A DNA stretch of 64,000 nt from Thermocaproicibacter melissae (GCF_024498295.1 NZ_CP101827.1:1244001-1308000); one strand, 5' to 3'. Shown: positions 53,722 through 61,902, numbered from the stretch's first letter. Notes: generated by a model not told the origin, from the letters alone. Translations and numbers: made by a program.

Positions 53722-54393
53722 TTGGCAAGTCTGATTGAGCTGCGCGGCATTACAAAAGTGTATCAGATGGGGCAAACCCAGGTTGTTGCCCTGAATAATG
53801 TTTCGCTGAGTGTGGAGAAAGGGGAATTTGTCGCCATCGTCGGGCGGTCCGGCTCCGGAAAATCTACGCTGATGAACATTGTTGGCTGTCTGGACACGCC
53901 TACCTCAGGTTCCTACTTCCTGAAAGGCGAAGATGTTTCGGGGCTGGATGAAAAAAGTCTGACACGCATCCGCAACCGGGAAATCGGCTTCATCTTCCAG
54001 AGTTTCAACCTGATCGGAAGCCTCTCCGCCATTGAGAATGTGGAGCTTCCGCTGCTCTACCGCGGTATGGGCCACGCAGAACGCCGCAAGCTGGCGAAAG
54101 AGGCTCTGCGCCTTGTGGGCCTTGAAAACCGCATGGATCACCGGCCCGCCCAAATGAGCGGCGGTCAGCAGCAACGGGTCGCCATTGCGAGGGCGATTGC
54201 CACGCAGCCCCAAATTATTCTTGCCGATGAGCCGACCGGAAACCTCGATTCCAAATCCGGCAACGAAATCATGCAGATTCTTTATTCCCTTGGACGTTCT
54301 GGGCGCACAATCATTCTGATTACGCACGACAACCGCATTGCACAATGCGCACAGCGCATCGTACGCCTGAGCGACGGGATTCTGGTGTCGTAG
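53722..54393 (+). CDS. MacB/LolD-type ABC ATPase without adjacent permease
   Basis: A 223-residue ABC ATPase with Walker A GRSGSGKST, the MacB/FtsE-type signature MSGGQQQR, Walker B IILADEPTGNLDS and switch His ITHD. Such ATPases drive FtsX-like permeases that move lipoproteins or antimicrobial peptides. None is encoded next to it. The start is TTG at 53722, with AAGGAGGT 8 nt upstream; the long frame before it is antisense to the mutase gene. Confidence 0.92.
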   Translation: MASLIELRGITKVYQMGQTQVVALNNVSLSVEKGEFVAIVGRSGSGKSTLMNIVGCLDTPTSGSYFLKGEDVSGLDEKSLTRIRNREIGFIFQSFNLIGSLSAIENVELPLLYRGMGHAERRKLAKEALRLVGLENRMDHRPAQMSGGQQQRVAIARAIATQPQIILADEPTGNLDSKSGNEIMQILYSLGRSGRTIILITHDNRIAQCAQRIVRLSDGILVS

Positions 54394-54479
54394 ACCATTC
54401 AAAGCATAATTTTCAAAAAAAAAGAAAAAATAATGCCAAAAACTTTGTAGATTCTCCCAATGGATAATACAAGGCGATA

Positions 54480-54488
54480 TGCTATAAT
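54480..54488 (+). promoter_or_regulatory. Extended -10 promoter of the small gene at 54554
   Basis: TGC-TATAAT; no convincing -35. The leader holds two hairpins (GACGGA/TCCGTC and GATTCAT/ATGAATC). Confidence 0.55.
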
Positions 54489-54553
54489 AAGGGCTGACGG
54501 AAATCTCCGTCGATTCATATTGGATTCAATGAATCTATTAGGAGGGGTTATTT

Positions 54554-54808
54554 ATGGTTCCAACGCCAGTCGAACTGCATAATGTTGACGTCCCGGCTTT
54601 TCTGAAAGTCCTTGACGACTGCAAAGGCAAAGTATTTCTCGTAACCGATGAAGGAGACAGGCTGAACCTCAAGAGTAAGCTGAGCCAGCTTGTTGGCTTG
54701 ACACACCTGATTGAAGGCGGAAAAATCACAGAAGCTTCCATTGTCTGCGAAAATCCGGAAGACGAAACCAAACTCTTCCGTTTTAATCTTTTCGGCGAAA
54801 AGAAATAA
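54554..54808 (+). CDS. Uncharacterised 84-residue protein
   Basis: I do not recognise this protein. It looks like a single alpha/beta domain (VELHNVDVPAFLKVLDDCKG, KVFLVTDEGDRLNLKSKLSQ, then FRFNLF) without signal peptide or membrane span. GGAGGGG precedes the ATG. It has its own promoter and terminator, so it is probably a real monocistronic gene. Weak resemblance to PTS HPr-like folds is not enough for a call. Confidence 0.72.
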   Translation: MVPTPVELHNVDVPAFLKVLDDCKGKVFLVTDEGDRLNLKSKLSQLVGLTHLIEGGKITEASIVCENPEDETKLFRFNLFGEKK

Positions 54809-54832
54809 CATACTTAGAGGTTCGTTCTGTAC

Positions 54833-54867
54833 AAAAAGCCGATGCTTTGGGCACCGGCTTTTTTTGT
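54833..54867 (+). terminator. Terminator of the small gene
   Basis: A stem AAAAGCCG-TGC / GCA-CGGCTTTT followed by seven T. Confidence 0.88.
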
Positions 54868-54871
54868 GTCT

Positions 54872-54916
54872 GAAAAAAGAACCGGAGCGCAGCAAACCTG
54901 TGCTCCGGCGTTTTTT
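54872..54916. terminator. Terminator of the degV-family gene
   Basis: A stem ACCGGAGC...CAG / CTG...GCTCCGG with T runs on both strands. It ends the minus-strand degV transcript. Confidence 0.85.
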
Positions 54917-54925
54917 GTAGAAAAA

Positions 54926-55816
54926 TCAATCGCTAAGGCCGTATTCACGGTCCTTTCCGGCGAAGAACAGAAGGACGGCTCCTGCGCCCGTATGCGCTCC
55001 GATGACCGGACCGATCGGCGCAATGGTGAACTTGGTTACTCCGAATTTTTCGGCAATCTTCTGTTTTATGTACTCCGCGCCTTCCGGATATGCGCTGTGG
55101 CTAATGAAAATCATCTGATCCTGCGGGTTTTCCACAGCAAGCTCCATGTGCTTTAAAAGATCATCGAGTGCCTGCCTTCGCCCGCGGACCTTATCAATCA
55201 TAGCCAAGCGGCCTTCCCTATTGATATGAAGCACAGGCTTAATGCCGAGCATCGTTCCCATCAATGCGGCTGTGCTGGAAATCCTTCCGCCGCGTTTGAG
55301 GTGGTTCAAGTCGTCCACGGTAAACCAGTAATGGAGGTGCTGGCGGAACTGCTCTGCCCATTCCTTGAGTTCCTCCATCGTTACACCCGCGCGCTGCTTC
55401 TGCACAGCGTACCACACCAGCAGACCTTCACCGAATGCCGCGCCGAGGGTATCGACTGTCAAAATTTTTCTCTCGGGATATTTTTCTGAAAGCTCTTTGG
55501 CGGCAAGAACGGAATTGTTGTAGGTTCCGCTCATTCCGGAAGAAAAGCCGAAATAAATTACATCTTTGCCGGCTTTGAGGTAAGTCTCGAAAGCGTCCAT
55601 AAACGCCGCCATGGAAATCTGCGCCGTTGTCGCATCCTCTCCTGCGGAAAGGCGGCGATAGAATTCTTCGGGCGATATATCACGATTGTCGGGGTAATCC
55701 CGATAAGCATCCGTTCCGAGTGTGAAATCCATCGGAATGACATCGACCCCGAGCTCGTCTACAAGCTCCTGTGTCAGATCGCTCGTTGAATCGGTGATGA
55801 TCTGGTAACTGCCCAT
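54926..55816 (-). CDS. DegV-family fatty-acid-binding protein
   Basis: A 296-residue protein of the DegV (FakB-like) family, which binds fatty acids for phosphorylation by FakA. It has the N-terminal ITDSTSDL, FGFSSGMSGTYN and a C-terminal GPVIGAHTGAGA. The ATG at 55816 starts the family homology; its ribosome-binding site (AAAGGA) is rather distant. The extension upstream to 56047 is non-homologous. No FakA kinase is in the window. Confidence 0.93.
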   Translation of the reverse strand: MGSYQIITDSTSDLTQELVDELGVDVIPMDFTLGTDAYRDYPDNRDISPEEFYRRLSAGEDATTAQISMAAFMDAFETYLKAGKDVIYFGFSSGMSGTYNNSVLAAKELSEKYPERKILTVDTLGAAFGEGLLVWYAVQKQRAGVTMEELKEWAEQFRQHLHYWFTVDDLNHLKRGGRISSTAALMGTMLGIKPVLHINREGRLAMIDKVRGRRQALDDLLKHMELAVENPQDQMIFISHSAYPEGAEYIKQKIAEKFGVTKFTIAPIGPVIGAHTGAGAVLLFFAGKDREYGLSD

Positions 55817-55894
55817 GGTTAGGTTCACAGTCCTTTCTATGTAGGTACGTTGAGATCCTTTTCTTGTGTTTTCATAATTATCATTATAAAATAA

Positions 55895-55926
55895 ATATAT
55901 ACTAATATTTATATATACTAATATTT
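55895..55926. repeat. Perfect 16-bp tandem duplication in the degV promoter region
   Basis: ATATATACTAATATTT occurs twice in direct succession. The downstream copy contains the -10 box of the degV promoter. Confidence 0.85.
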
Positions 55927-55941
55927 TGCTCTTTTTGTCAA
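55912..55941 (-). promoter_or_regulatory. Promoter of the degV-family gene
   Basis: TTGACA, 18 bp, then TATATA on the minus strand, about 95 bp before the ATG. A TGATAATTAT block further downstream resembles half of a Fur box. Confidence 0.68.
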
Positions 55942-56110
55942 GTTCTCGCTCAAATTTCCCCAAGAAATTCCCTACCATGGTGAACCGACAGAAAGCACTC
56001 GAAAACCGGAGCCTGCAAAAAGCGATACAGGCAGCTGGTCCGCACAAACTTGCCTATTGTTCCGTTTTGTGATAATCTTATTGGAAAGCCCGCCACAGGA
56101 GGGAGCTGTT

Positions 56111-56485
56111 ATGCAAATTCACAAATCAGCCGAAGATTACCTGGAAGCAATTCTGATGCTGAAAGAGAGAAACGGAGCTGTCCGTTCCATTGACATTGTG
56201 AATGAGACGGGTTTCTCGAAGCCGAGCATCAGCATTGCCATGAAGCATCTGCGGGAAAGCGGATATATCAATATGGACAGCGACGGCTATATTACGTTGA
56301 CAGAACGCGGATTGGCGGTTGCGGAGCGCATCTATGACCGTCACAAGCTGCTGACGAAATTTCTTGTTAAACTCGGTGTTGACGAAAAAACTGCCGCTGC
56401 AGATGCCTGCAAAATGGAACATGATTTAAGTGACGAAACTTTTGAAAAACTAAAAGAACACGCTGCAGCCTTTTTGAATAACTGA
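56111..56485 (+). CDS. DtxR/MntR-family metal-dependent regulator (short form)
   Basis: A 124-residue protein with an N-terminal winged helix and a dimerisation/metal domain, but no SH3-like C-terminus. D9 and E12 correspond to MntR D8 and E11, and H78 to H77. The last motif is ACKMEH (C100, E103, H104), which has the Cys of DtxR/IdeR where MntR has Glu. Iron sensing is therefore at least as likely as manganese. AGGAGGG precedes the ATG at 56111. No transporter gene is adjacent. Confidence 0.88.
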   Translation: MQIHKSAEDYLEAILMLKERNGAVRSIDIVNETGFSKPSISIAMKHLRESGYINMDSDGYITLTERGLAVAERIYDRHKLLTKFLVKLGVDEKTAAADACKMEHDLSDETFEKLKEHAAAFLNN

Positions 56486-56500
56486 ATCCCTGAATTTTCC

Positions 56501-56535
56501 CGAGCCGGCCGCTTTTAGCGCCGGCTCGTTTTTTG
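56501..56535 (+). terminator. Terminator of the DtxR-type gene
   Basis: A 9-bp stem CGAGCCGGC / GCCGGCTCG with a 10-nt loop, followed by TTTTTTG. Confidence 0.9.
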
Positions 56536-56600
56536 TGCCGATTTTTCACAACTTCAGCCATAATAGTTTAATATTTTTTGGAAAATTTGTCATTTTACTA

Positions 56601-56629
56601 TTGACTATTACACACTAGTGTACTATACT
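56601..56629 (+). promoter_or_regulatory. Promoter of the HAAS-PadR operon
   Basis: TTGACT, 17 bp, then TATACT. Confidence 0.78.
56612..56621. promoter_or_regulatory. Operator-like palindrome in the HAAS-PadR promoter
   Basis: ACACTAGTGT, a perfect 10-bp palindrome within the promoter spacer and flanked by TAC/AC. It is well placed for autorepression by the PadR protein encoded downstream. Confidence 0.55.
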
Positions 56630-56736
56630 GTCGATAAGTGATTTATAATCAATAGTGCATGCGGTCTTTCCTATGGCCGCGGTGCCGATAGGAACCGGGC
56701 CTTGCGGGAATCCGCTGCAGAAACGGAGTGAATGAT

Positions 56737-57588
56737 ATGGACAGAGTAACCTACCTCAGTCAACTGGAAACCGCTCTCCGAAAAAAATACCGAGAACAGC
56801 AAGTCCGAGATATTCTTGCGGACTATGAGGAATTCTTCGCCACAGGCATTGCAGAAGGCAAGAGCGAAGAAGAACTCTGTGCAGAATTCGGTCCGCCGGA
56901 GCAGGCAGCCCGGGAACTCAAAGACGAATGTGCAGAAAACCCCAGCGGCCGAAAAAACACAGTGGCAGTGGTCTGCACGATTCTTGCCGTGCTTGTTTTC
57001 GTGGTGGTTCTGTGGCCGTTCAGAGGGTATCTCACCGTCTCCAGGTCTCAGCTCATTTCGCAGGATGGGCCTGTAAATTTCTGGGTTGTGATGCTGACGC
57101 CTCTGATTCTGGAGGGAGTTCTCGCCTTATGGCTTCGCCGGGGATATTCCTCAGTGAAGAAAATGAAATGGGTTCCGCGGGTACACCTTATTCTTGCTGT
57201 GCCACTTGCGGTTTCCCTTGCCTGGCTAATCTACTATTGCTACAAAACGGTACCGCCAATCGAAATTGCTTGGTACTACCCGATTGCAGCGGCATGGGCT
57301 GCCAGAATCGGCGTACTGATTCTTTTGGCCTCCATCGTTCTTCTCTTCATCTACGCAATTAACGGCCACACAAAGGCATACTGGTTTTTATTCTGCGACA
57401 CGGCGCTTCTGACATTAATTTTGAATTTTATACGTGTTCTTAGTTTTACTGACGCTGAGGCTACTGCCAGCAGCATGACCGCACGTATCGCGTCATGCTT
57501 CCTGTGGGCAATTCTACCGAACCTCGCAGCAGCGGCAGTGTGGTGGGCGATTGAAAAAATCGTCTTATTGCGGAGGGCAAAATCATGA
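56737..57588 (+). CDS. HAAS/DUF1700-type membrane protein
   Basis: A 283-residue protein. The N-terminal ~65 residues form a HAAS-like helical domain (YLSQLETALRKKY ... ILADYEEFF, EELCAEFGPPEQAARELK). About six membrane helices follow. Such proteins are usually encoded with a PadR regulator and are thought to be envelope-stress or signalling components; their function is not known. The ATG at 56737 has CGGAG upstream. The PadR gene overlaps its end by 4 nt. Confidence 0.88.
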   Translation: MDRVTYLSQLETALRKKYREQQVRDILADYEEFFATGIAEGKSEEELCAEFGPPEQAARELKDECAENPSGRKNTVAVVCTILAVLVFVVVLWPFRGYLTVSRSQLISQDGPVNFWVVMLTPLILEGVLALWLRRGYSSVKKMKWVPRVHLILAVPLAVSLAWLIYYCYKTVPPIEIAWYYPIAAAWAARIGVLILLASIVLLFIYAINGHTKAYWFLFCDTALLTLILNFIRVLSFTDAEATASSMTARIASCFLWAILPNLAAAAVWWAIEKIVLLRRAKS

Positions 57589-57899
57589 GCGGGCAAATGA
57601 AAAAGGGTATTCTCGAGCTATGCATTCTGCATGAGGTGGCAAAAAAAGAATCGTACGGTTACGAGATTCTGAATGTCATCGGCAGCGTTTTTCCCGGTAT
57701 GGACCGCAGCACCGTTTATGCCGTTCTGCGGCGCCTCAACGCGGATGGCAGCACCGCTGTCCGAATAGGGGATGGCGAATCCGGCGGCCCGCAGCGGAAA
57801 TATTACCGAATCACCGAACGCGGCAGAGCCGCACTCCGTGAGCTTACGGAGGAATGGAACGCCGTTCGCAGCGCAGCGGAAAAGCTCGGCATCACCTGA
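57585..57899 (+). CDS. PadR-family regulator
   Basis: A 104-residue winged-helix repressor: KKGILELCILHEVAKKESYG, then MDRSTVYAVLRRL and YYRITERGRAAL. It is translationally coupled (ATGA overlap) to the HAAS protein gene upstream; in most genomes the order is reversed. Its own operator may be the palindrome at 56612-56621. No terminator separates it from convergent rsmI, only 3 nt away. Confidence 0.92.
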   Translation: MSGQMKKGILELCILHEVAKKESYGYEILNVIGSVFPGMDRSTVYAVLRRLNADGSTAVRIGDGESGGPQRKYYRITERGRAALRELTEEWNAVRSAAEKLGIT

Positions 57900-57902
57900 A
57901 AA

Positions 57903-58733
57903 CTATTCTGCGCTGCGGATAAGTTCGCGGTAAATTTCTCCTTTTTTCCTGCCGGTTTCCGAAGCTGCACGCTTTGCCGCCTCGGAGGCGGACAGGCCTT
58001 CTGCAAGGTAGCTGCGTGCGAGCGCCACGGCGTCTTCTTCCGACTTTGGCTCGTCCTTCTTCTCTGCGCCTTCCACCACAAGCACGAATTCGCCACGGGC
58101 GCTGCCGTCCGCATACCGTTCCGCCGCTTCCGCCAGCGTTGTGCGAATGACCTCCTCATGGATTTTCGTCAGCTCGCGCACCAGTGCAATGCGGCGGTTC
58201 CCCAGTACCGCCAGCAGGTCGGCAAGCGTTGCCGCCAGCTTATGCGGCGCTTCATAAAACACCATCGTCCGCCGTTCGTCTCGAATTTCTTCGAGATGTT
58301 TACGGCGGTTCTTTTTATTTACGCTCAAAAAGCCTTCAAACGTGAACCGGCCGGTCGGCAGGCCAGATACCGCCAGCGCCGTAACCACGGCGCTCGGCCC
58401 GGGTACCACGGTCACGGGGATGCCGCGCTCCGCGCATTGCTTCACGAGCAGCTCTCCGGGGTCCGAAATGGCAGGCATACCCGCGTCTGTGACCAGTGCG
58501 CAGGTTTCGCCGTTTTCCATCCGCTTGCAAAGAACCGGACCGCGTTCCGTTTTGTTGTGCTCATAATAACTCACAAGTGGCTTCTTGATGCCGAAATGAT
58601 TCAGGAGCTTCATGGTCACCCGCGTATCCTCCGCTGCAATGAAATCTGCCTGCGACAGTGCCTCGATTGCACGTGGAGAAAAATCAGACAGGTTGCCGAT
58701 GGGCGTTCCGACGAGAACCAGTTTTCCGCTCAT
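57903..58733 (-). CDS. rsmI: 16S rRNA (cytidine-1402-2'-O)-methyltransferase
   Basis: It methylates C1402 of 16S rRNA. The 276-residue tetrapyrrole-methylase-fold protein has LVGTPIGNLSDFSPRA at the start, AEDTRVT, SDAGMP and GPSAVVTAL. The start is ATG at 58733, with AAGGAGG upstream. It overlaps the trmN6-like gene by 4 nt, as in the B. subtilis yab cluster. Confidence 0.95.
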   Translation of the reverse strand: MSGKLVLVGTPIGNLSDFSPRAIEALSQADFIAAEDTRVTMKLLNHFGIKKPLVSYYEHNKTERGPVLCKRMENGETCALVTDAGMPAISDPGELLVKQCAERGIPVTVVPGPSAVVTALAVSGLPTGRFTFEGFLSVNKKNRRKHLEEIRDERRTMVFYEAPHKLAATLADLLAVLGNRRIALVRELTKIHEEVIRTTLAEAAERYADGSARGEFVLVVEGAEKKDEPKSEEDAVALARSYLAEGLSASEAAKRAASETGRKKGEIYRELIRSAE

Positions 58734-59494
58734 GTTCTTCCCTCCTTGTAATCCCCGTATATCCGAAGCATCTCTTCCGAAAAGCCGCCGTTTTCCTCGA
58801 TTAGCAAGGTCGGCGCGACGGTCATGCCGGGTTTTCCCCCTCGGTTTGCCTGCAGCAAAAACAGGAACGGCGCCGATGTTGTTCTTTGCTGCACGAAGCG
58901 TATCCGCTTCGGTTCCAGGCCCGCTTCGCGCAGAGTAAGAAGCGTTCCGCACAGGCGCTCCGGACGCATGCAACAGCAGAATCTGCCGCCCCAGCGCAGA
59001 AGCTCCGACGCGGCTTTGGCGATATCCGAAAATCTGCACACCGTCTCGTGCCGGGCAATTCGTTCTTCTTCGGTCGCACTTAGGCAGCCTGTCCCTGCTT
59101 CCTTGTAGGGCGGGTTGCAGGCAATGAGGTCGAGCGAACCTGCGGGGATATTTTCCCGGGAGCGCAGGGTGCGGAAATCCCCCTCGGAAACGTGGATGAT
59201 GTCCTGAAAGCCGTTGAACCGAACGGAGCGCCGGGCCATTTCACATGCGCCCGGCTGAATCTCGGCCGCCCACACCTGCCCGGGATTTGACCTGGTGCAC
59301 CAAAGCAGCGGAATCGTTCCGCATCCCGTGCCGAAATCCGCACACCGTTCCCCTTTTTTCGGCATAGAAAAGTCCGCCAGCAGAATCGTATCCGTATTGA
59401 AGGCGCAGCCGTTGCCAACAATGACCGATGTGTGTTTTGAAAGCGGTTCCAGCCGCTCGCCTTCACGCAGAGAGACAGCCGAGGTTTCGTTCAT
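58730..59494 (-). CDS. TrmN6-like tRNA adenine-N6 methyltransferase (YabB type)
   Basis: A 254-residue SAM-dependent methyltransferase. The SAM site is DFGTGCGTIPLL and the catalytic motif is NPPY. E. coli TrmN6 modifies A37 of tRNA1(Val); this homologue is placed next to rsmI as yabB is in Bacilli. The exact substrate is inferred. Confidence 0.9.
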   Translation of the reverse strand: MNETSAVSLREGERLEPLSKHTSVIVGNGCAFNTDTILLADFSMPKKGERCADFGTGCGTIPLLWCTRSNPGQVWAAEIQPGACEMARRSVRFNGFQDIIHVSEGDFRTLRSRENIPAGSLDLIACNPPYKEAGTGCLSATEEERIARHETVCRFSDIAKAASELLRWGGRFCCCMRPERLCGTLLTLREAGLEPKRIRFVQQRTTSAPFLFLLQANRGGKPGMTVAPTLLIEENGGFSEEMLRIYGDYKEGRT

Positions 59495-59527
59495 GTTTTA
59501 CCGATCCTTCCATGAAATTTATCGCGA

Positions 59528-59562
59528 GAAAGAGAAAAGGCGGGGCGCCTCTGCGCTCCGCC
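59528..59562 (-). terminator. Terminator of the ferredoxin gene
   Basis: On the minus strand, GGCGG-A-GCGC / GCGC-C-CCGCC is followed by TTTTCTCTTTC. Confidence 0.78.
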
Positions 59563-59579
59563 TGCATGTATTGATTGCA

Positions 59580-59750
59580 TCAAGCCTGTTTAGGTGCGCC
59601 AACCGGGCACACAGCAGCACATGAACCGCACTCTGTGCACTTATCAGGATCGATCTCGAATTTGCCGTCTCCTTCGGAAATAGCTCCAACCGGGCACTCG
59701 CCTGCGCATGCACCGCAGGAAATGCAATCATCGCTAATTGCGTAAGCCAT
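59580..59750 (-). CDS. 2[4Fe-4S] ferredoxin
   Basis: A 56-residue clostridial-type electron carrier. Two cluster motifs are complete: C9, C12, C15, C19 and C38, C41, C44, C48. It is a likely electron acceptor for the pyruvate:ferredoxin oxidoreductase encoded at 44298. GGAGGTG precedes the ATG. It is monocistronic, lying between the ricT and trmN6-like genes. Confidence 0.95.
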   Translation of the reverse strand: MAYAISDDCISCGACAGECPVGAISEGDGKFEIDPDKCTECGSCAAVCPVGAPKQA

Positions 59751-59784
59751 TCAGGGACACCTCCATCTCGTAGATTTCCTAATC

Positions 59785-59812
59785 ATTGTACCATAAAACC
59801 GTGAAATTGCAA
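59785..59812 (-). promoter_or_regulatory. Promoter of the ferredoxin gene
   Basis: TTGCAA, 16 bp, then TACAAT on the minus strand. Confidence 0.72.
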
Positions 59813-59829
59813 CAAAATAATTTCCCGCT

Positions 59830-60699
59830 CTATACTTTCTCCAGCTGTTCGAGCAGCTCGCTCTCCTGCTTAACAGCAGATGCCTTGCCGCTCTTGAGCA
59901 CTTTAATTTCACTGTAGTGGTACTGGCAATCTCCCTCAAGAGATGGGGTATCCAGCTTCACCTTTACAAGGCCCTTGAGCACGTCCTGCTCAGTAACCGT
60001 TCCTTTTCCTCGGGGCGTCATGACGATGGAATTCACCGGCGGCACGAGGCGCAACATCTCAGAATAGCTGTTCTGCTCATATTTCAGGCAGCACATAAGC
60101 CTGCCGCAGATTCCGGAAATTTTAACCGGATTCAGGGAAAGCCCCTGCTCTTTTGCCATCTTGATGGAAACAGGCTGAAATCCCCCGAGGAATGTCGAGC
60201 AGCAGAACGGGCGGCCGCAGACGCCAAGCCCGCCGAGCATCTTTGCTTCGTCCCTCACGCCGATCTGGCGCAGTTCGATGCGGGTGCGGAACACGGAAGC
60301 AAGGTCCTTGACCAATTCTCGGAAGTCCACGCGTCCGTCCGCCGTAAAGTAAAACAGGATTTTGGAATTATCAAACGTATATTCGACATCGACAAGCTTC
60401 ATTTCCAGCTTGTGAGCCGCGATTTTGCGCAGGCAGATCTGAAACGCGTTTTTTTCTTTTTTGTGGTTCTCCTCCACACGTTTAAGGTCGTCCGCCGTCG
60501 CAATGCGAATCAGCTTTTTGAGAGGCTGCACAATCTCTTCATCGCTGACTGTGCGGTTCTCCATGGCTACTTCGCCGCATTCGACGCCGCGCGAGGTTTC
60601 TACGATTACCTGGTCGCCCTTTTTCAGCTGATTGCCGTCAGGGTCAAAATAATAAACTTTGCCTACGTTTTTAAAACGTACGCCTACGACTTCTGCCAT
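59830..60699 (-). CDS. ricT: PSP1-domain protein RicT (YaaT)
   Basis: In B. subtilis RicT with RicA and RicF helps mature mRNAs with RNase Y and promotes sporulation and competence. The 289-residue protein has the PSP1 domain and two Cys groups (CGRPFCC, CGRLMCC) that in B. subtilis take part in iron-sulphur cluster binding. The ATG at 60699 is preceded by GGGAGG. It overlaps no gene; holB ends 14 nt upstream. Confidence 0.94.
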   Translation of the reverse strand: MAEVVGVRFKNVGKVYYFDPDGNQLKKGDQVIVETSRGVECGEVAMENRTVSDEEIVQPLKKLIRIATADDLKRVEENHKKEKNAFQICLRKIAAHKLEMKLVDVEYTFDNSKILFYFTADGRVDFRELVKDLASVFRTRIELRQIGVRDEAKMLGGLGVCGRPFCCSTFLGGFQPVSIKMAKEQGLSLNPVKISGICGRLMCCLKYEQNSYSEMLRLVPPVNSIVMTPRGKGTVTEQDVLKGLVKVKLDTPSLEGDCQYHYSEIKVLKSGKASAVKQESELLEQLEKV

Positions 60700-60712
60700 A
60701 TCTGGCCTCCCT

Positions 60713-61582
60713 TTATCGTCCTGCCGCCGTGCTGAGCCGCGCGCAGTAATCTGCAGCGAGCAGGGCGGTATTAGCATTCTGTTCTAATGCGGCCTGCGCC
60801 TTCTCCGTTTCCTCGAGCATCCGCATCAAACTAAGACGCGTCAGGCCGCTGCTCAAGAATGAAACCGTCTGTTCCCTGCCCGAAAGCAGCACCGTTCCGC
60901 CGGAACGGGCTGCCAGCGCGTCACGGAACAACATCGAAAGCTGCCGAAGCACTCCGCGGAATGTCTCGCGGTCGCCTACTAGGCCGGATGCTCCAAACAC
61001 AAGTTCCGCCTCTGTCGGGGCAAGAACGGCTCGTGCAATCTTCTCGGCAAGCTCCCAATCGTCCGGCATGCTGCTGCCCGCGGCGGAAAAAATCTGCACG
61101 CGGGAACGAATCGTCGGCAGCAGCGCCGCGGCACTTACCGCCGTAAGGATAAAAAGCACATTCTGCGGCGGCTCCTCCAGAATTTTAAGCAGCGCATTCT
61201 GAGAGATTTCAGACATATTCTGCGCACCGAGCAGAACGAATACTCTGCGGGGTGCTTCATTCGGACGAACGTATGCGTCAGACCGAATCTGCCGGATGGT
61301 ATCCACCGGAAAAGCGCGCGGATTCGCGTCGCCGTCTACGGTAAAAATATCGGGATGAGAACCCGCCGCGGCCTTTTCGCAGCCAGTGCAGACGCCGCAC
61401 GGCTTTTTGCCGTGCGAAAGGCATACGGCTGCCTGTGCCAGCGTTGCCGCAAGCCTGTCCGTTCCGCTACCGGGTTCTCCTTCCAGAAGGACGGCATGGG
61501 GAAACCTTTCCTCCGAGAAGGCAAAGGAAAGGTCCTTCTGGATCTGTGCGCCGCCTTCCGGACCGCTGAACTGTATGCTCAT
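60713..61582 (-). CDS. holB: DNA polymerase III subunit delta'
   Basis: A clamp-loader subunit of 289 residues. The zinc-binding Cys set is C54, C62, C65 and C68 (CGVCTGC). The P-loop is degenerate (GEPGSGTD), as in other delta' subunits. SQNALLKILEEPP is conserved. It overlaps darA by 4 nt and is followed by ricT, as in the B. subtilis order (without yaaR). Confidence 0.93.
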   Translation of the reverse strand: MSIQFSGPEGGAQIQKDLSFAFSEERFPHAVLLEGEPGSGTDRLAATLAQAAVCLSHGKKPCGVCTGCEKAAAGSHPDIFTVDGDANPRAFPVDTIRQIRSDAYVRPNEAPRRVFVLLGAQNMSEISQNALLKILEEPPQNVLFILTAVSAAALLPTIRSRVQIFSAAGSSMPDDWELAEKIARAVLAPTEAELVFGASGLVGDRETFRGVLRQLSMLFRDALAARSGGTVLLSGREQTVSFLSSGLTRLSLMRMLEETEKAQAALEQNANTALLAADYCARLSTAAGR

Positions 61583-61902
61583 ACTTTCTCAAACCGCTCC
61601 ACATTGAGCACAAAAATCGTAGAGCCGCCCACCGTCACTTCAACCGGGTAGGCAGAATACATTCCCATATCCATCGTTGTGGTATTCGGCACAAGCTGGG
61701 AACGCCGACGGCTTTGCTTCGCGATAATGTCAATTACCTGGTCAACTTTGTCATCGTCTGTTCCGACAATGAATGTCGTGTTCCCGGATTTCAGGAATCC
61801 TCCTGTGGTGGCTAGCTTGGTAACGGAAAAACCGTCTTTCGTTAATGCTTCAGCCACACTGCTGCTGTCATCACTGCTGACAACTGCCATGACAAGTTTC
61901 AT
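61579..61902 (-). CDS. darA: Cyclic-di-AMP receptor DarA (PII-like, YaaQ)
   Basis: A 107-residue PII-like protein that binds cyclic di-AMP. It has the N-terminal MKLVMAVVSSDD, TTGGFLKSGNTTF and GGSTIFVL. GGAGG precedes the ATG. It is the first gene of darA-holB-ricT. Confidence 0.95.
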   Translation of the reverse strand: MKLVMAVVSSDDSSSVAEALTKDGFSVTKLATTGGFLKSGNTTFIVGTDDDKVDQVIDIIAKQSRRRSQLVPNTTTMDMGMYSAYPVEVTVGGSTIFVLNVERFEKV

